From BOG-931 sp963761525 (GTDB lineage: Bacteria; Pseudomonadota; Alphaproteobacteria; Rhizobiales; Xanthobacteraceae), in contig CAVXHG010000006.1 in the NCBI GenBank assembly GCA_963761525.1, positions 248,001 to 312,000 on the forward strand: a DNA stretch of 64,000 nucleotides. The letters run 5' to 3'. This document shows, in pieces, positions 47,786 to 56,512 of the stretch. Position numbers and translations under genes: made by a program. The notes under the pieces were generated by a model that ran no database searches, was not told the origin of the DNA, and saw only the letters and a list, made by a program, of their open reading frames with translations. The first letter of the stretch is position 1; each line of letters starts with the position of its first letter.

Positions 47786-48691
47786 TTAGGAAGCAGCTTC
47801 GACCTTATTGGGCGTCTGCTGCTTCTCGATTGCGTCCGCGATGGCAACCGTGCGGCGGGCCATTTCAGCATGCAGCCGCTCGACCATACGGCCGTCGATC
47901 TGGATGACGCCCTTGTTCTCGTTTTCCGGAAGATCAAACGCGGCAATCATCTTGCGCGCGGTTGCCACCTCTTCGGGCGATGGCGAGAAGGCCTCATTGC
48001 ACGGCGCAATCTGCTTCGGGTGAATGAGGGTTTTGCCGTCGAAGCCAAGATCGACGGCCTGACGGCATTCCTCCGTAAAACCCTTCTCGTCGCCGAGATC
48101 GTTATAGACGCCGTCAAGGATATCGAGTCCGTAAGCGCGCGCGGCGGCAACGCAGTTCATCAGCCACGGCAGCATCGGCTGGCGGCCCGGCACGATGCGG
48201 GCGCGCGTATCCTTGGCGAGGTCGTTGGTGCCCATGACAAAGCCGGAGAGGCGTGTTTCGGAATCGAGCGCGGCCGCAGCGATCTCGCCGACATTGAGCA
48301 TCGCCAGCGGTGTCTCCATCATCGCCCAGACGCGGACATGCGGATCGGTTCCCATGTCGACGATACGCGCTGCCAAATCCTGCAACTGCCCGGGATCGGA
48401 AATTTTCGGTACCAGCACGGCATTGGGCTTCGCAGCGGCAATCGCATCGAGGTCATCGACCCACCAGCGGGTGTCGAGACCGTTGATCCGAACCATGACA
48501 TCACGGTCGCCGAAGCCGCCTTTTTGCAGCGCTTGTACAATGGCGCGACGCGCCTGGACCTTGGCTTCCGGGGCGACCGCGTCCTCGAGATCGAGAATAA
48601 GGCCATCCGCCGGCAATTCCCGTGCTTTCTCCAGCGCGCGCGCATTCGATCCCGGCATGTAAAGCACGCTACGACGCGGACGGACGGTCAT
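47786..48691 (-). CDS. HpcH/HpaI-CitE family CoA-ester lyase
   Basis: A 301-residue TIM-barrel enzyme that cleaves or hydrolyses CoA esters such as malyl-CoA or citramalyl-CoA. Key segments are RSVLYMPGSNARALEKAREL, DGLILDLEDAVAPEAKVQAR (metal-binding Glu/Asp), DVMVRINGLDTRWW, VWAMMETPLAMLN and GKTLIHPKQIAPCNEAFSPS. It could be a beta-methylmalyl-CoA lyase or (3S)-malyl-CoA thioesterase; a mesaconyl-CoA hydratase encoded 6 kb away would fit this pathway. Sequence alone does not decide the substrate. Confidence 0.88.
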   Translation of the reverse strand: MTVRPRRSVLYMPGSNARALEKARELPADGLILDLEDAVAPEAKVQARRAIVQALQKGGFGDRDVMVRINGLDTRWWVDDLDAIAAAKPNAVLVPKISDPGQLQDLAARIVDMGTDPHVRVWAMMETPLAMLNVGEIAAAALDSETRLSGFVMGTNDLAKDTRARIVPGRQPMLPWLMNCVAAARAYGLDILDGVYNDLGDEKGFTEECRQAVDLGFDGKTLIHPKQIAPCNEAFSPSPEEVATARKMIAAFDLPENENKGVIQIDGRMVERLHAEMARRTVAIADAIEKQQTPNKVEAAS

Positions 48692-48894
48692 CTATCGATC
48701 CCTTATATCCCTGCGCCCCCAAACTAGCGGTCCTGCAGGACACATGCCACTGCGGTGCGGACCATGTGTTTCGCAAGGACAAACTTTCACGCAAAGCGGC
48801 AGTCGCTGGTCAACCCGCCACAGGCGCTGGCCGATCAGCGCCGCCGAAGCCGAACGGCTAGCGCACTAACTTCCTGCGCGGTTGCCGGTGTTAG

Positions 48895-49929
48895 CTATGC
48901 CGCCTTTTGTTTAGCGGTGATCAGCTTACGGTTGATCAGGCACTCGGCGATCTGAATGGCGTTCAGCGCCGCGCCTTTACGCAGGTTGTCGGAGACGACC
49001 CACATCGCCAGTCCGTTTTCAACGGTCGCATCCTCACGGATGCGACTGATGTAGGTGGCGTCCTCACCGGCCGCTTCGTATGGCGTGACGTAGCCGCCCG
49101 GCTGATGTGAATCGATCACCAGACAGCCCGGCGCTTTGCGCAAAATGTCGCGTGCCTCGTCGGCCGTGATCTCGTTCTCGAACTCGATATTCACTGCCTC
49201 GGAGTGGCTGATGAACACCGGCACGCGCACACATGTTGCCGTGAGCTTGATCTTGGGATCGAGAATCTTCTTGATCTCGACCACCATCTTCCACTCTTCC
49301 CTGGTGTAGCCATCCTCCATGAAGTCATCGCACTGCGGGATCACGTTGAACGCGATGCGCTTTGGAAACTTGTTCAGCTGCACATCCTGCAGCGTGTAGA
49401 TCGCCTTGGTCTGGCGATCGAGCTCGTCCATCGCGTCCTTGCCGGCGCCCGACACCGATTGATAGGTCGAGACAACGACGCGCTTGATCTTGGCCTTGTC
49501 GTGCAGCGGCTTGAGCGCGACGACGAGTTGCGCCGTCGAGCAATTCGGGTTGGCGATAATGCCGCGCTTGCGAAAGCCGGCGACCGCATCCGCGTTCACT
49601 TCCGGCACGATCAGCGGCACATCGGAATCATAACGCCAGGCCGAGGAATTATCGATCACGACCGCACCGGCAGCGGCAATCTTCGGCGACCATTCCTTGG
49701 ACACCGAACCGCCAGCCGACATCAGGCAGATGTCGATCCCGGAGAAATCGAAGTGTTCCAGCGCTTTCACTTTCAGCGTGCGGTCGCCGAAAGAGACTTC
49801 CGTGCCCAGACTGCGGCGGGATGCGAGCGCGACAACCTCATCGGCGGGGAAGGACCGCTCGGCAAGGATATTGAGCATTTCCCGGCCCACATTGCCGGTC
49901 GCGCCAACCACGGCGACGCTATAACCCAT
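48895..49929 (-). CDS. asd: Aspartate-semialdehyde dehydrogenase
   Basis: NADPH-dependent enzyme at the branch to lysine, threonine and methionine, 344 residues. N-terminal nucleotide site VAVVGATGNVGREMLNILAE, catalytic cysteine in IIANPNCSTAQLVVAL, substrate His/Glu region in VPVFISHSEAVNIEFENEIT. The frame is intact, start ATG 49929. A 203-base gap without a visible gene separates it from the CoA lyase. Confidence 0.97.
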   Translation of the reverse strand: MGYSVAVVGATGNVGREMLNILAERSFPADEVVALASRRSLGTEVSFGDRTLKVKALEHFDFSGIDICLMSAGGSVSKEWSPKIAAAGAVVIDNSSAWRYDSDVPLIVPEVNADAVAGFRKRGIIANPNCSTAQLVVALKPLHDKAKIKRVVVSTYQSVSGAGKDAMDELDRQTKAIYTLQDVQLNKFPKRIAFNVIPQCDDFMEDGYTREEWKMVVEIKKILDPKIKLTATCVRVPVFISHSEAVNIEFENEITADEARDILRKAPGCLVIDSHQPGGYVTPYEAAGEDATYISRIREDATVENGLAMWVVSDNLRKGAALNAIQIAECLINRKLITAKQKAA

Positions 49930-50006
49930 CGTTAACTCTCCACCGAAAATTCGGTCCCAAGCGCACGCGCCGGGAACCAGAGCGGAAGCGCTTCTAAGCG
50001 AGAAAC

Positions 50007-50030
50007 GCCCCTAAGACAACGTTTAGGGGC
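50007..50030. promoter_or_regulatory. Stable hairpin between asd and the exported protein gene
   Basis: Perfect 8-bp stem GCCCCTAA / TTAGGGGC with an eight-base loop, in the 107-base divergent gap between asd and the gene at 50037. There is no T-run on either side, so it is not a standard terminator. It lies only about seven bases before the GTG start at 50037 and could block that ribosome site. Confidence 0.35.
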
Positions 50031-50036
50031 AGTGCG

Positions 50037-50834
50037 GTGCAGCCGGCTTCATACTCAATTCCTGGCGACATCCGCGCCACCCTTGCGCGTATCTTGGTCT
50101 ATATGGGTGGTCTTGCGCTTCTTGCCGTAGCCGCTGCCGGTTTCGTTCAGAGCGAGCGCGGCCCGCTCGCATCCATCCCGTCGCCAAACCTGGCCTGGAC
50201 CGCCGCCGAAAAGCCCTATCCCGCCTTTGAGCTGCTCATGCCGGAATTTAATGGCAGCGCGTTCAATTACGCGATCTTGCGCCGAAGCGCCGACAACGCG
50301 CGCAAGGACGTCATGACTTGGGGAGAACCGGCCATTCGCGGGCCGTATGCCAAGGTCGAGATTTTCCGGCCGGGCCCACGGCCGGAAAGCTTTCTTGATG
50401 CATCGAGTGAGATCGCCGCACGCCTTATCGACGAAACGGTGGCTGATGACGTGAAGTCGATCGGTGAAATCGGCAGCAAATTCGGCCCGATGCCTCTGGT
50501 GGATTTCGCCATTGCTCCAAACGGTCATCTCAGGCGCTGCCTTGGCTTTGCTCACGCCTTTGACAACCCGCTCATGCAGATTGCCGGCTGGTATTGCAGC
50601 GCGGGCGCGGAAGTCGTCGATCGGGCTACTGTGGCGTGCATGATCGACAGGTTGACCATGGTCAGTGCTGACACGCAGACGGCGACATTTTTTGCCCACG
50701 CCGAGGTCAAGCGCACGTTCTGCGGTCAGCGCAGCCCAATCCTCGCCGCGACGCCGGAACGCGAGGACCATGTCGCGCCGGAAAGCCGCGCAACACTAAA
50801 GCCTGCGCTGCGCGGACGCCTGTCGTCGCGGTAG
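50037..50834 (+). CDS. Membrane-anchored hypothetical protein
   Basis: A 265-residue protein starting at GTG 50037. One N-terminal membrane segment (ILVYMGGLALLAVAAAGFVQ) is followed by a soluble, presumably periplasmic domain with WTAAEKPYPAFELLMPEFNG, AFNYAILRRSADNARKDVMT, DFAIAPNGHLRRCLGFAHAF and WYCSAGAEVVDRATVACMID. Four cysteines in the mature part could form disulfides. The pattern is familiar from conserved hypothetical proteins of Bradyrhizobium-like bacteria, but I know no function. Confidence 0.75.
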   Translation: MQPASYSIPGDIRATLARILVYMGGLALLAVAAAGFVQSERGPLASIPSPNLAWTAAEKPYPAFELLMPEFNGSAFNYAILRRSADNARKDVMTWGEPAIRGPYAKVEIFRPGPRPESFLDASSEIAARLIDETVADDVKSIGEIGSKFGPMPLVDFAIAPNGHLRRCLGFAHAFDNPLMQIAGWYCSAGAEVVDRATVACMIDRLTMVSADTQTATFFAHAEVKRTFCGQRSPILAATPEREDHVAPESRATLKPALRGRLSSR

Positions 50835-51040
50835 TGACTTTCGCTCGGACGCCGCCGATCAGCGTAACGCGCTGAAAAATCACCAAAAAACCCGACATAG
50901 AGTAATATATCGTCCTACGTAATCGAGAATCCCGGCATCACTTGGGATCTGCGGGAACCCATCCTGCCAAAATCAGTTTGCAAAGGTGCTGTCGCAGAAT
51001 GGCGCGGCAGGCTAAAGTGGCCGGCGGGGAGTGAGGAATC

Positions 51041-51412
51041 ATGCGTGTATTTGCTGTCGCCATTACCGGCTTGACCTTATTAGCGGCACAGGCTGGCTCT
51101 GCCTGGGCTGCCCCGAAGAAGGCGCAGCCTGATCCGGTGATGCGTACGGCAAGCGGCACCGTAATCCAGCCGACCAAGACGATTATCCATCATCAAGACG
51201 GCTCAACGACGGTTATCGTCATTCCGCGCCGCTCCTACCTCGATACCGGAACGGAAGTTTCGGTGGGCGACCGCAAATTCCAGGATTACGCCATGCCGCC
51301 CGGTGGTGATCCGGGGCGGGGCAACTGGACCATGGGTGGGCCCGATCTAACCGGCAACGGCAATTACCTGCCGATGCCGGGAGCGCTTTATTTCCCGGAA
51401 ACGCCATTCTGA
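51041..51412 (+). CDS. Small exported hypothetical protein
   Basis: A 123-residue protein from ATG 51041 with ribosome site GGGGAGTGAGG. Signal peptide MRVFAVAITGLTLLAAQAGS then AWAAPKK. The mature part is polar with IIHHQDGSTTVIVIPRRSYL and a Gly/Pro-rich end (PPGGDPGRGNWTMGGPDLTG, ending FPETPF). No family recognised. It converges with leuB, 30 bases apart. The preceding 206 bases hold a small CAGCG/CGCTG hairpin near 50864-50878 but no gene. Confidence 0.72.
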   Translation: MRVFAVAITGLTLLAAQAGSAWAAPKKAQPDPVMRTASGTVIQPTKTIIHHQDGSTTVIVIPRRSYLDTGTEVSVGDRKFQDYAMPPGGDPGRGNWTMGGPDLTGNGNYLPMPGALYFPETPF

Positions 51413-51442
51413 AGCATTTCGACGGCTGCATACCGTTTGCCG

Positions 51443-52555
51443 TTAGGCTGACAGCCGCTCCAACTCGGCGACAACCGCCTCACCCATTTGCGACGTGCTG
51501 ACGATCGTGCAGCCTTCGGACTTGATGTCGGCAGTACGCAGGTCCTTGGCAAGCGCTGCGGCGATGGCAGCCTCGAGCCGATCGGCTTCCTCGCCCATGT
51601 TGAAAGAATAGCGCATCGCCATAGCGAACGAAGCCAGCATGGCAATCGGATTGGCCATGCCCTTACCGGCGATGTCAGGCGCAGAGCCATGCACCGGCTC
51701 GTAGAGCGCCTTGCGCCGTTTGGTTTTGGGATCGAGTTCGCCGAGCGAAGCCGACGGCAGCATACCGAGTGAGCCTGTCAGCATCGCCGCGACGTCGGAA
51801 AGCATGTCACCGAAAAGATTATCGGTCACGATGACGTCGAACTGCTTTGGCCAACGGACAAGCTGCATGCCACCGGCATCCGCAAGCATATGCTCGAGTT
51901 GCACATCCTTGTAATCGCGCTCATGCACATGGTCGACCACCTCGTGCCACAGCACGCCGGTCTTCATGACGTTACGCTTTTCCATTGATGTGACTTTGTT
52001 GCGCCGCTTGCGCGCCAACTCGAAACCGACACGGGCGATGCGTTCGATCTCGTAAGTGTCATATACTTGGGTATCGATGGCGCGCTTCTGGCCGTTACCG
52101 AGATCGGTGATGGTTTTTGGTTCGCCGAAATAGACTCCGCCAGTGAGCTCGCGAAGGATGATGATGTCGAGACCTTCGACTGCTTCGCGTTTCAGGCTCG
52201 AGGCGTCCGCGAGCGCTGGATAGACGATTGCCGGCCGGATGTTGGCGAACAGGCCAAGATCCTTGCGAAGGCGAAGCAAGCCCGCTTCCGGACGCACATC
52301 GAACGGCACTTTGTCCCATTTCGGCCCGCCGACCGCGCCGAAGATGACTGCATCGGCAGCATGCGCCTTCGCCATGGTTTCGTCGGTAACAGCAACTTTG
52401 TGGGCGTCGTAGCAACTGCCTCCCACTAACCCTTCTTCGATGTCAAAATTGGCAACGCCCTTCCTGGAATAGAAGGCCAATAGCTTTTTGACCTCGGCCA
52501 TAACTTCGGGGCCGATGCCGTCGCCGGGAAGGAGAAGGAGCTTGAAAGTCGCCAT
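51443..52555 (-). CDS. leuB: 3-isopropylmalate dehydrogenase
   Basis: NAD-dependent oxidative decarboxylase of leucine synthesis, 370 residues. N-terminal LLLPGDGIGPEVMAEVKKLL; substrate arginines in GLLRLRKDLGLFANIRPA and RELTGGVYFG; metal-binding DNLFGDMLSDVAAMLTGSLG; adenosine-site GSAPDIAGKGMANPIAM. The frame is intact. The start ATG 52555 follows a GAGG ribosome site enclosed in a hairpin (see the separate entry). Confidence 0.97.
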   Translation of the reverse strand: MATFKLLLLPGDGIGPEVMAEVKKLLAFYSRKGVANFDIEEGLVGGSCYDAHKVAVTDETMAKAHAADAVIFGAVGGPKWDKVPFDVRPEAGLLRLRKDLGLFANIRPAIVYPALADASSLKREAVEGLDIIILRELTGGVYFGEPKTITDLGNGQKRAIDTQVYDTYEIERIARVGFELARKRRNKVTSMEKRNVMKTGVLWHEVVDHVHERDYKDVQLEHMLADAGGMQLVRWPKQFDVIVTDNLFGDMLSDVAAMLTGSLGMLPSASLGELDPKTKRRKALYEPVHGSAPDIAGKGMANPIAMLASFAMAMRYSFNMGEEADRLEAAIAAALAKDLRTADIKSEGCTIVSTSQMGEAVVAELERLSA

Positions 52556-52560
52556 GAGAA

Positions 52561-52582
52561 ACGCCTCGTTGCGCTGAGGCGT
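52561..52582 (-). promoter_or_regulatory. Hairpin sequestering the leuB ribosome site
   Basis: Minus strand ACGCCTC-agcgcaac-GAGGCGT, a perfect 7-bp stem, ends five bases before the leuB ATG. The only good Shine-Dalgarno, GAGG, lies in the 3' arm eight bases before ATG, so folding would hide it. The TTCT following the stem is too short for a convincing terminator of the upstream molybdoenzyme operon, but that role is also possible. Confidence 0.5.
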
Positions 52583-52625
52583 GGATTGCTAAAGGGCCGT
52601 GTCGGGCTTGGCAAGCCGATGCGTA

Positions 52626-53402
52626 CTATTGGCCGCTGAACCAGTTATAGCCCTGGTTTTCCCAATAGCCGCCGGCATCGTTGTTCTGCACCCACATCGC
52701 AGTGACGTATTTCGGATTCTTGAAGCCGAGTTTGGTCGGAATACGGATCTTGATCGGGAAGCCATAAGCCGTTGGCAAAGTCTTGTTGTCGAACTTCAAG
52801 GTGAGTTGCGTCTGCGGGTGCAGTGCAGTGGGCATGTCGATGGTATTTGAATAACCCTCAGCGCACTGGAACCAAACATATTTGGCGGTCGTGTCCGCGC
52901 CGATCATTTTCAGGAAGTCAGACAGCCGGACACCCTGCCAAGAACCGATAGCGCTCCAGCCCTCGACGCAGACATGGCGGGTGATCTGCGAGACTTCTGG
53001 CAACTTGTTGAGCTCGGGCAGCGTCCATGGCTTCTTGTTGTCGACGAGGCCGCCGATTTCGAGCTGGTAGGTATCGCCATCGACATCCGGCGCTTCGTCT
53101 TCGCTGTAATAGGCGTTGAACGGGAATGGCCGAGTGATCGCGCTTTCGGGATATTCCGGTGCAAGCGTGTTGGGATTGAAAATCCGCGCCTGAACCCAGT
53201 CGTTAAAATTTGAAATCACGCGCAGCGCACTTTCCGCCGTCGGGCCATCAACGATGTCGCATCCCGTCAGTGTCGCGAGTGCGCCGAGGCTTGCCGCACC
53301 GCGCAGGAACATGCGCCGGGACGGATCGGGCAGCAGCTTTCCCGCATCCTTGATCAGGTGCTTGGGATCAACCCCGGGAACTGGTTTGCGCTGGCGCGGC
53401 AT
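52626..53402 (-). CDS. Tat-exported molybdopterin-dependent oxidoreductase
   Basis: A 258-residue sulfite-oxidase/MsrP-fold catalytic subunit. The twin-arginine motif SRRMFLRGAASLGALATLTG (residues about 28-47) is followed by Cys, forming a possible lipobox LTGC, so the mature protein may be a lipoprotein. The molybdenum-ligating cysteine is in QITRHVCVEGWSAIGSWQGV. Further family segments are YVWFQCAEGYSNTIDM and GFPIKIRIPTKLGFKNPKYV. Co-transcribed after its cytochrome b gene (14 bases between). The substrate is not known; it is not a clear MsrP because the partner and C-terminus differ. Confidence 0.88.
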   Translation of the reverse strand: MPRQRKPVPGVDPKHLIKDAGKLLPDPSRRMFLRGAASLGALATLTGCDIVDGPTAESALRVISNFNDWVQARIFNPNTLAPEYPESAITRPFPFNAYYSEDEAPDVDGDTYQLEIGGLVDNKKPWTLPELNKLPEVSQITRHVCVEGWSAIGSWQGVRLSDFLKMIGADTTAKYVWFQCAEGYSNTIDMPTALHPQTQLTLKFDNKTLPTAYGFPIKIRIPTKLGFKNPKYVTAMWVQNNDAGGYWENQGYNWFSGQ

Positions 53403-53416
53403 GATGTATCCCTCGT

Positions 53417-54052
53417 TCAGCGGCCGGTGATCATCGCGCGCAGGCTTTTCGGCACCAGCAGCGCCAGCGCGATGTGTACGACCAGGAAGCCGACTATCGA
53501 TGCCATGGCAAAGAAGTGCACATAGCGCGCGAAATCATAGCCGCCGAAAAAGTCGGTCAGATATTTGAACTGCACCGGCTTCCAGATCGAGAGTCCTGAG
53601 AACACGATCACGACCGCGGCCAAAATCACGCCGACGTAAAGCAGGCGCTGGACCGCATTGTAGACCGAGAGATCGTCGTGGGAGAGTTTGCCGCGCAGCG
53701 CCGCGACCAAATCTCGCACGACGTCACGGAGTCGGATCGGAAAGAATTTTCGGCGAAAGCGACCGGTTACGATGCCGAGCGTAACGTAGACAACGCCGTT
53801 GATCACGAGCAGCCACATTGCTGCGAAGTGCCACAGCAGTGCGCCGCCGAGCCATCCCCCAAGTCCGAGCCTGGACGGAAAATAGATGAAACTGAACAGC
53901 GGCGAGGCGTCATAAACCTGCCAGCCCGAGCTGATCATCATCAGGATCGCGAGCGCATTGATCCAATGGGTCACGCGCACCCAGACCGGATGAACGATCG
54001 GGCTTTCCGCTGTCACCGGTACAAACGATGGATTGGTAGCTTCAATCGACAT
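53417..54052 (-). CDS. Cytochrome b/b6-domain membrane protein, redox partner
   Basis: A 211-residue four-helix cytochrome from ATG 54052 (MSIEATNPSF). Heme-ligand histidines are visible in VRVTHWINALAILMMIS, ALLWHFAAMWLLVINGV, and ARYVHFFAMASIVGFLVVHI. Helix order and the SGWQVYDASP and IVFSGLSIWKPVQF segments match cytochrome b561-type partners of molybdoenzymes. It should pass electrons between the quinone pool and the exported oxidoreductase encoded downstream. Upstream are two copies of TTCTAACAAAT. Confidence 0.87.
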   Translation of the reverse strand: MSIEATNPSFVPVTAESPIVHPVWVRVTHWINALAILMMISSGWQVYDASPLFSFIYFPSRLGLGGWLGGALLWHFAAMWLLVINGVVYVTLGIVTGRFRRKFFPIRLRDVVRDLVAALRGKLSHDDLSVYNAVQRLLYVGVILAAVVIVFSGLSIWKPVQFKYLTDFFGGYDFARYVHFFAMASIVGFLVVHIALALLVPKSLRAMITGR

Positions 54053-54061
54053 TGCACGGAC

Positions 54062-54091
54062 TTCTAACAAATGCACAGGTTTCTAACAAAT
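54062..54091. repeat. Direct repeat TTCTAACAAAT upstream of the molybdoenzyme operon
   Basis: Two exact 11-base copies at 54062-54072 and 54081-54091, 19 bases apart centre to centre, begin ten bases before the cytochrome b start. The spacing of nearly two helical turns suits a dimeric regulator or a duplicated promoter element. The rest of the 350-base divergent gap to 54403 shows no gene. Confidence 0.5.
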
Positions 54092-54402
54092 CGACGAGAC
54101 ACACGCGCCTCACATTCCTGTCAGCGACATCTATCGCCCCCACGGCGGGGATGTGAGACCGCAGCCATTCGATGTTTTCATTTGTGATTAGCCTCACCGC
54201 GGCGGACCCGCGGGAGAGACAGCATTCAAAGTTGTCGTCAGATGAAGATACGGAGGCCTACCACGGGGGTTTCAGCGGCGCGGTCACGGCAGCGTGAACG
54301 GCGCTTTTGCGAAACCCGGTGCTTCCGTGATAGCCGAGTGTGCGCTATGAAGCGCCCCGCGGAACGCCGGACTCCGCTGCAAACGACCATCACAAGGATC
54401 CA

Positions 54403-55452
54403 ATGCCAAAGACCAGCCCCGGCAATTTCTTTGAAGATTTTCGCATCGGCCAGGTGATCCGCCACGCCACGCCGCGCACTGTCACGGTTGGCGATGTTGC
54501 GCTTTACACCGGGCTATTCGGCGGCCGTTTCGCCGTGCAGTCGTCGGACGCCTTCGCCAAAGAAATCGGCTATCCGCACGCGCCGATCGACGACCTCTTG
54601 GTGTTTCACATCGTGTTCGGCAAAACCGTGCCCGATGTATCGCTCAATGCCGTCGCCAATCTCGGCTATGCTGGTTGTTACTTCCGTGCGCCGGTCTATC
54701 CAGGCGACACGCTCAGCGCGCTATCCGAAGTCATCGGGTTGAAAGAAAATTCGAGCCGGAAAACCGGCATCGTCTATGTGCGCACCACAGGCTTCAACCA
54801 GCACTCAAAACCAGTGCTTGAATACGTACGCTGGGTGATGGTGAACAAACACGACCCTGCGGCGCCGGCGCCGGGCGATCACGTGCCACGCCTGCCGACC
54901 GCAGTCGATCCGAAGGTCTTAGGCGAGGCGTGCCCGGCGATCGACACCGAAGCTTATGATTGCGTCCTGGCCGGCAGCGAATATCGCTTTCGCGATTATG
55001 AGGTCGGCGAAAAGATCGATCACGTCGACGGCATTACGGTCGAAGAAGCCGAACATCAGACTGCAACGCGGCTTTACCAGAACACCGCGAAAATCCATTT
55101 CGATCTGTTCACCGCCAAACAGGGTCGTTTCGGCCAACGGCTGATCTATGGCGGCCATGTGATTTCGCTGGCACGCTCACTGTCGTTCAACGGGCTCGCC
55201 AACGCATTCCACGTGGCCGGCATCAATGGCGGGCGGCATGTCGCACCCCTATTTGCCGGCGGTACCATTTTTGCGTGGTCGGAAATCCTGGCGAAAGCAG
55301 ATTTGCCGGGCCGCGACGACGTCGGCGCGCTTCGCCTGCGCACTGTGGCGACCAACGATAAGCCGTGCCGCGATTTCCCGTACAAGAACGGCGACGAATA
55401 CGATCCCGCCGTCCTGCTCGACCTCGACTACTGGGTGCTGATGCCGCGGTAA
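54403..55452 (+). CDS. mch: Mesaconyl-CoA hydratase-like MaoC double-hotdog protein
   Basis: A 349-residue protein from ATG 54403 (MPKTSPGNFFEDFRIGQVIR). The N-terminal MaoC half contains HATPRTVTVGDVALYTGLFG and SLNAVANLGYAGCYFRAPVY; the C-terminal half YRFRDYEVGEKIDHVDGITV and RFGQRLIYGGHVISLARSLS. This strongly resembles mesaconyl-C1-CoA hydratase, which interconverts mesaconyl-CoA and beta-methylmalyl-CoA in the ethylmalonyl-CoA pathway. The other key genes (ccr, ecm, mcd) are not in the window. It is convergent with a LysR gene 46 bases away. Confidence 0.87.
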   Translation: MPKTSPGNFFEDFRIGQVIRHATPRTVTVGDVALYTGLFGGRFAVQSSDAFAKEIGYPHAPIDDLLVFHIVFGKTVPDVSLNAVANLGYAGCYFRAPVYPGDTLSALSEVIGLKENSSRKTGIVYVRTTGFNQHSKPVLEYVRWVMVNKHDPAAPAPGDHVPRLPTAVDPKVLGEACPAIDTEAYDCVLAGSEYRFRDYEVGEKIDHVDGITVEEAEHQTATRLYQNTAKIHFDLFTAKQGRFGQRLIYGGHVISLARSLSFNGLANAFHVAGINGGRHVAPLFAGGTIFAWSEILAKADLPGRDDVGALRLRTVATNDKPCRDFPYKNGDEYDPAVLLDLDYWVLMPR

Positions 55453-55498
55453 CGAAGTTACCGATCATCCAATTAAGCTTGCCAATTAACCTCGCCAG

Positions 55499-56387
55499 TT
55501 AAGTTTTCGCCCTCAGGTGCTCGACCAATTGGCGCGCGTAGACCGGCAAGTCGTCGCGGCTACGCACGCAAATGGTGAGATCGCGCACCGCCCACGGATC
55601 GGACAACGCCACCGGCTTGATCGCCATGGTCTTCGACACACGATGCGCTGTGGTCTCGGGGACGATGCCAATGCCCACTTTGCATTCGACCAGCCGGCAC
55701 ACCGCATCGAAGCTGCGCAACTGTACGCGAAGCCGCAACGGCCGGCCTATCCTCACGGCCTTAGTGGCGAGGAAGCGCTGAATGGCGCTGGCGCGGTCGA
55801 GGCCGACGAAATCGTGCTCCAGCACCTCTTCAAAACTAATCCGGCTCCGCTTCGCCAGCGGATGGTCTTGCGCCACGACCAGCACGAAACGGTCGCGGCG
55901 AAACGGATAGGTCTCGAGAGCCCCGGCATCGACAGTGCCGGCAACGACGCCCAGATCAGCAACGCCTTCGGCTATCAGGCCGACAATCTCGTCGCTCAGG
56001 CGCTCTTCCAGATCGACACTGACGCTGGGATGTGAGGCCAGGAACGAGCTCAACGCTTCCGGCAGGAATTCGGTCAGCGCATTGGTATTCGACAGCACGC
56101 GAATTCTGACCGGCCAGGCCGCCGCCATAAGCACCGAGGTCTTCATGCAGACGTTCGGCCTGGCGCAGGATGGTACGCGCATGCTGCAGCAGCGTGCGGC
56201 CGGCTTGGGTTGGCGTCACGCCCTGCCTTCCGCGCGTCAAGAGCGGAACGCCGAGCGCCGCCTCCATATTCCGGACGCGGGTTGAGGCTGCGGCCAGAGC
56301 CAAATGCGCCCGTTCGGCGCCATGGGTGATGCTGCCGGCATCGACCACGTGCCGAAACAGGCTCAGATCAGCAAGGTCAAAACGCAT
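55499..56387 (-). CDS. LysR-family transcriptional regulator, one frameshift
   Basis: About 296 residues in two frames. The N-terminal helix-turn-helix from ATG 56387 reads MRFDLADLSLFRHVVDAGSI and ERAHLALAAASTRVRNMEAA, LGVPLLTRGRQGVTPTQAGR. The ligand domain continues in another frame (VRIRVLSNTNALTEFLPEAL) and ends LPVYARQLVEHLRAKT. The break is near 56110-56120. Homologs of this type regulate small operons; its target may be the convergent mch gene or others. The break could be an error or a real inactivation. Confidence 0.85.
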
Positions 56388-56512
56388 ATCCCATGCCTTC
56401 GTCTTTTGCGAAGTCAGGCTTTGCGTAAAGCCCATTGTTAAAGCCTCATCTGAGGCTAATCTTTCGCTTAATACGAAACGAGGCCGTCCGCAACAATACA
56501 CAGCTGCGTAAC

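Noticed and set aside
48692..48894. Possible small gene between asd and the CoA lyase
   Set aside because: Short frames exist on the plus strand, but none has a start signal or coding-like composition; nothing else is visible in this gap.
54238..54465. 75-codon frame on the minus strand in the gap before mch
   Set aside because: It overlaps the mch start, has no ribosome site and no plausible composition.
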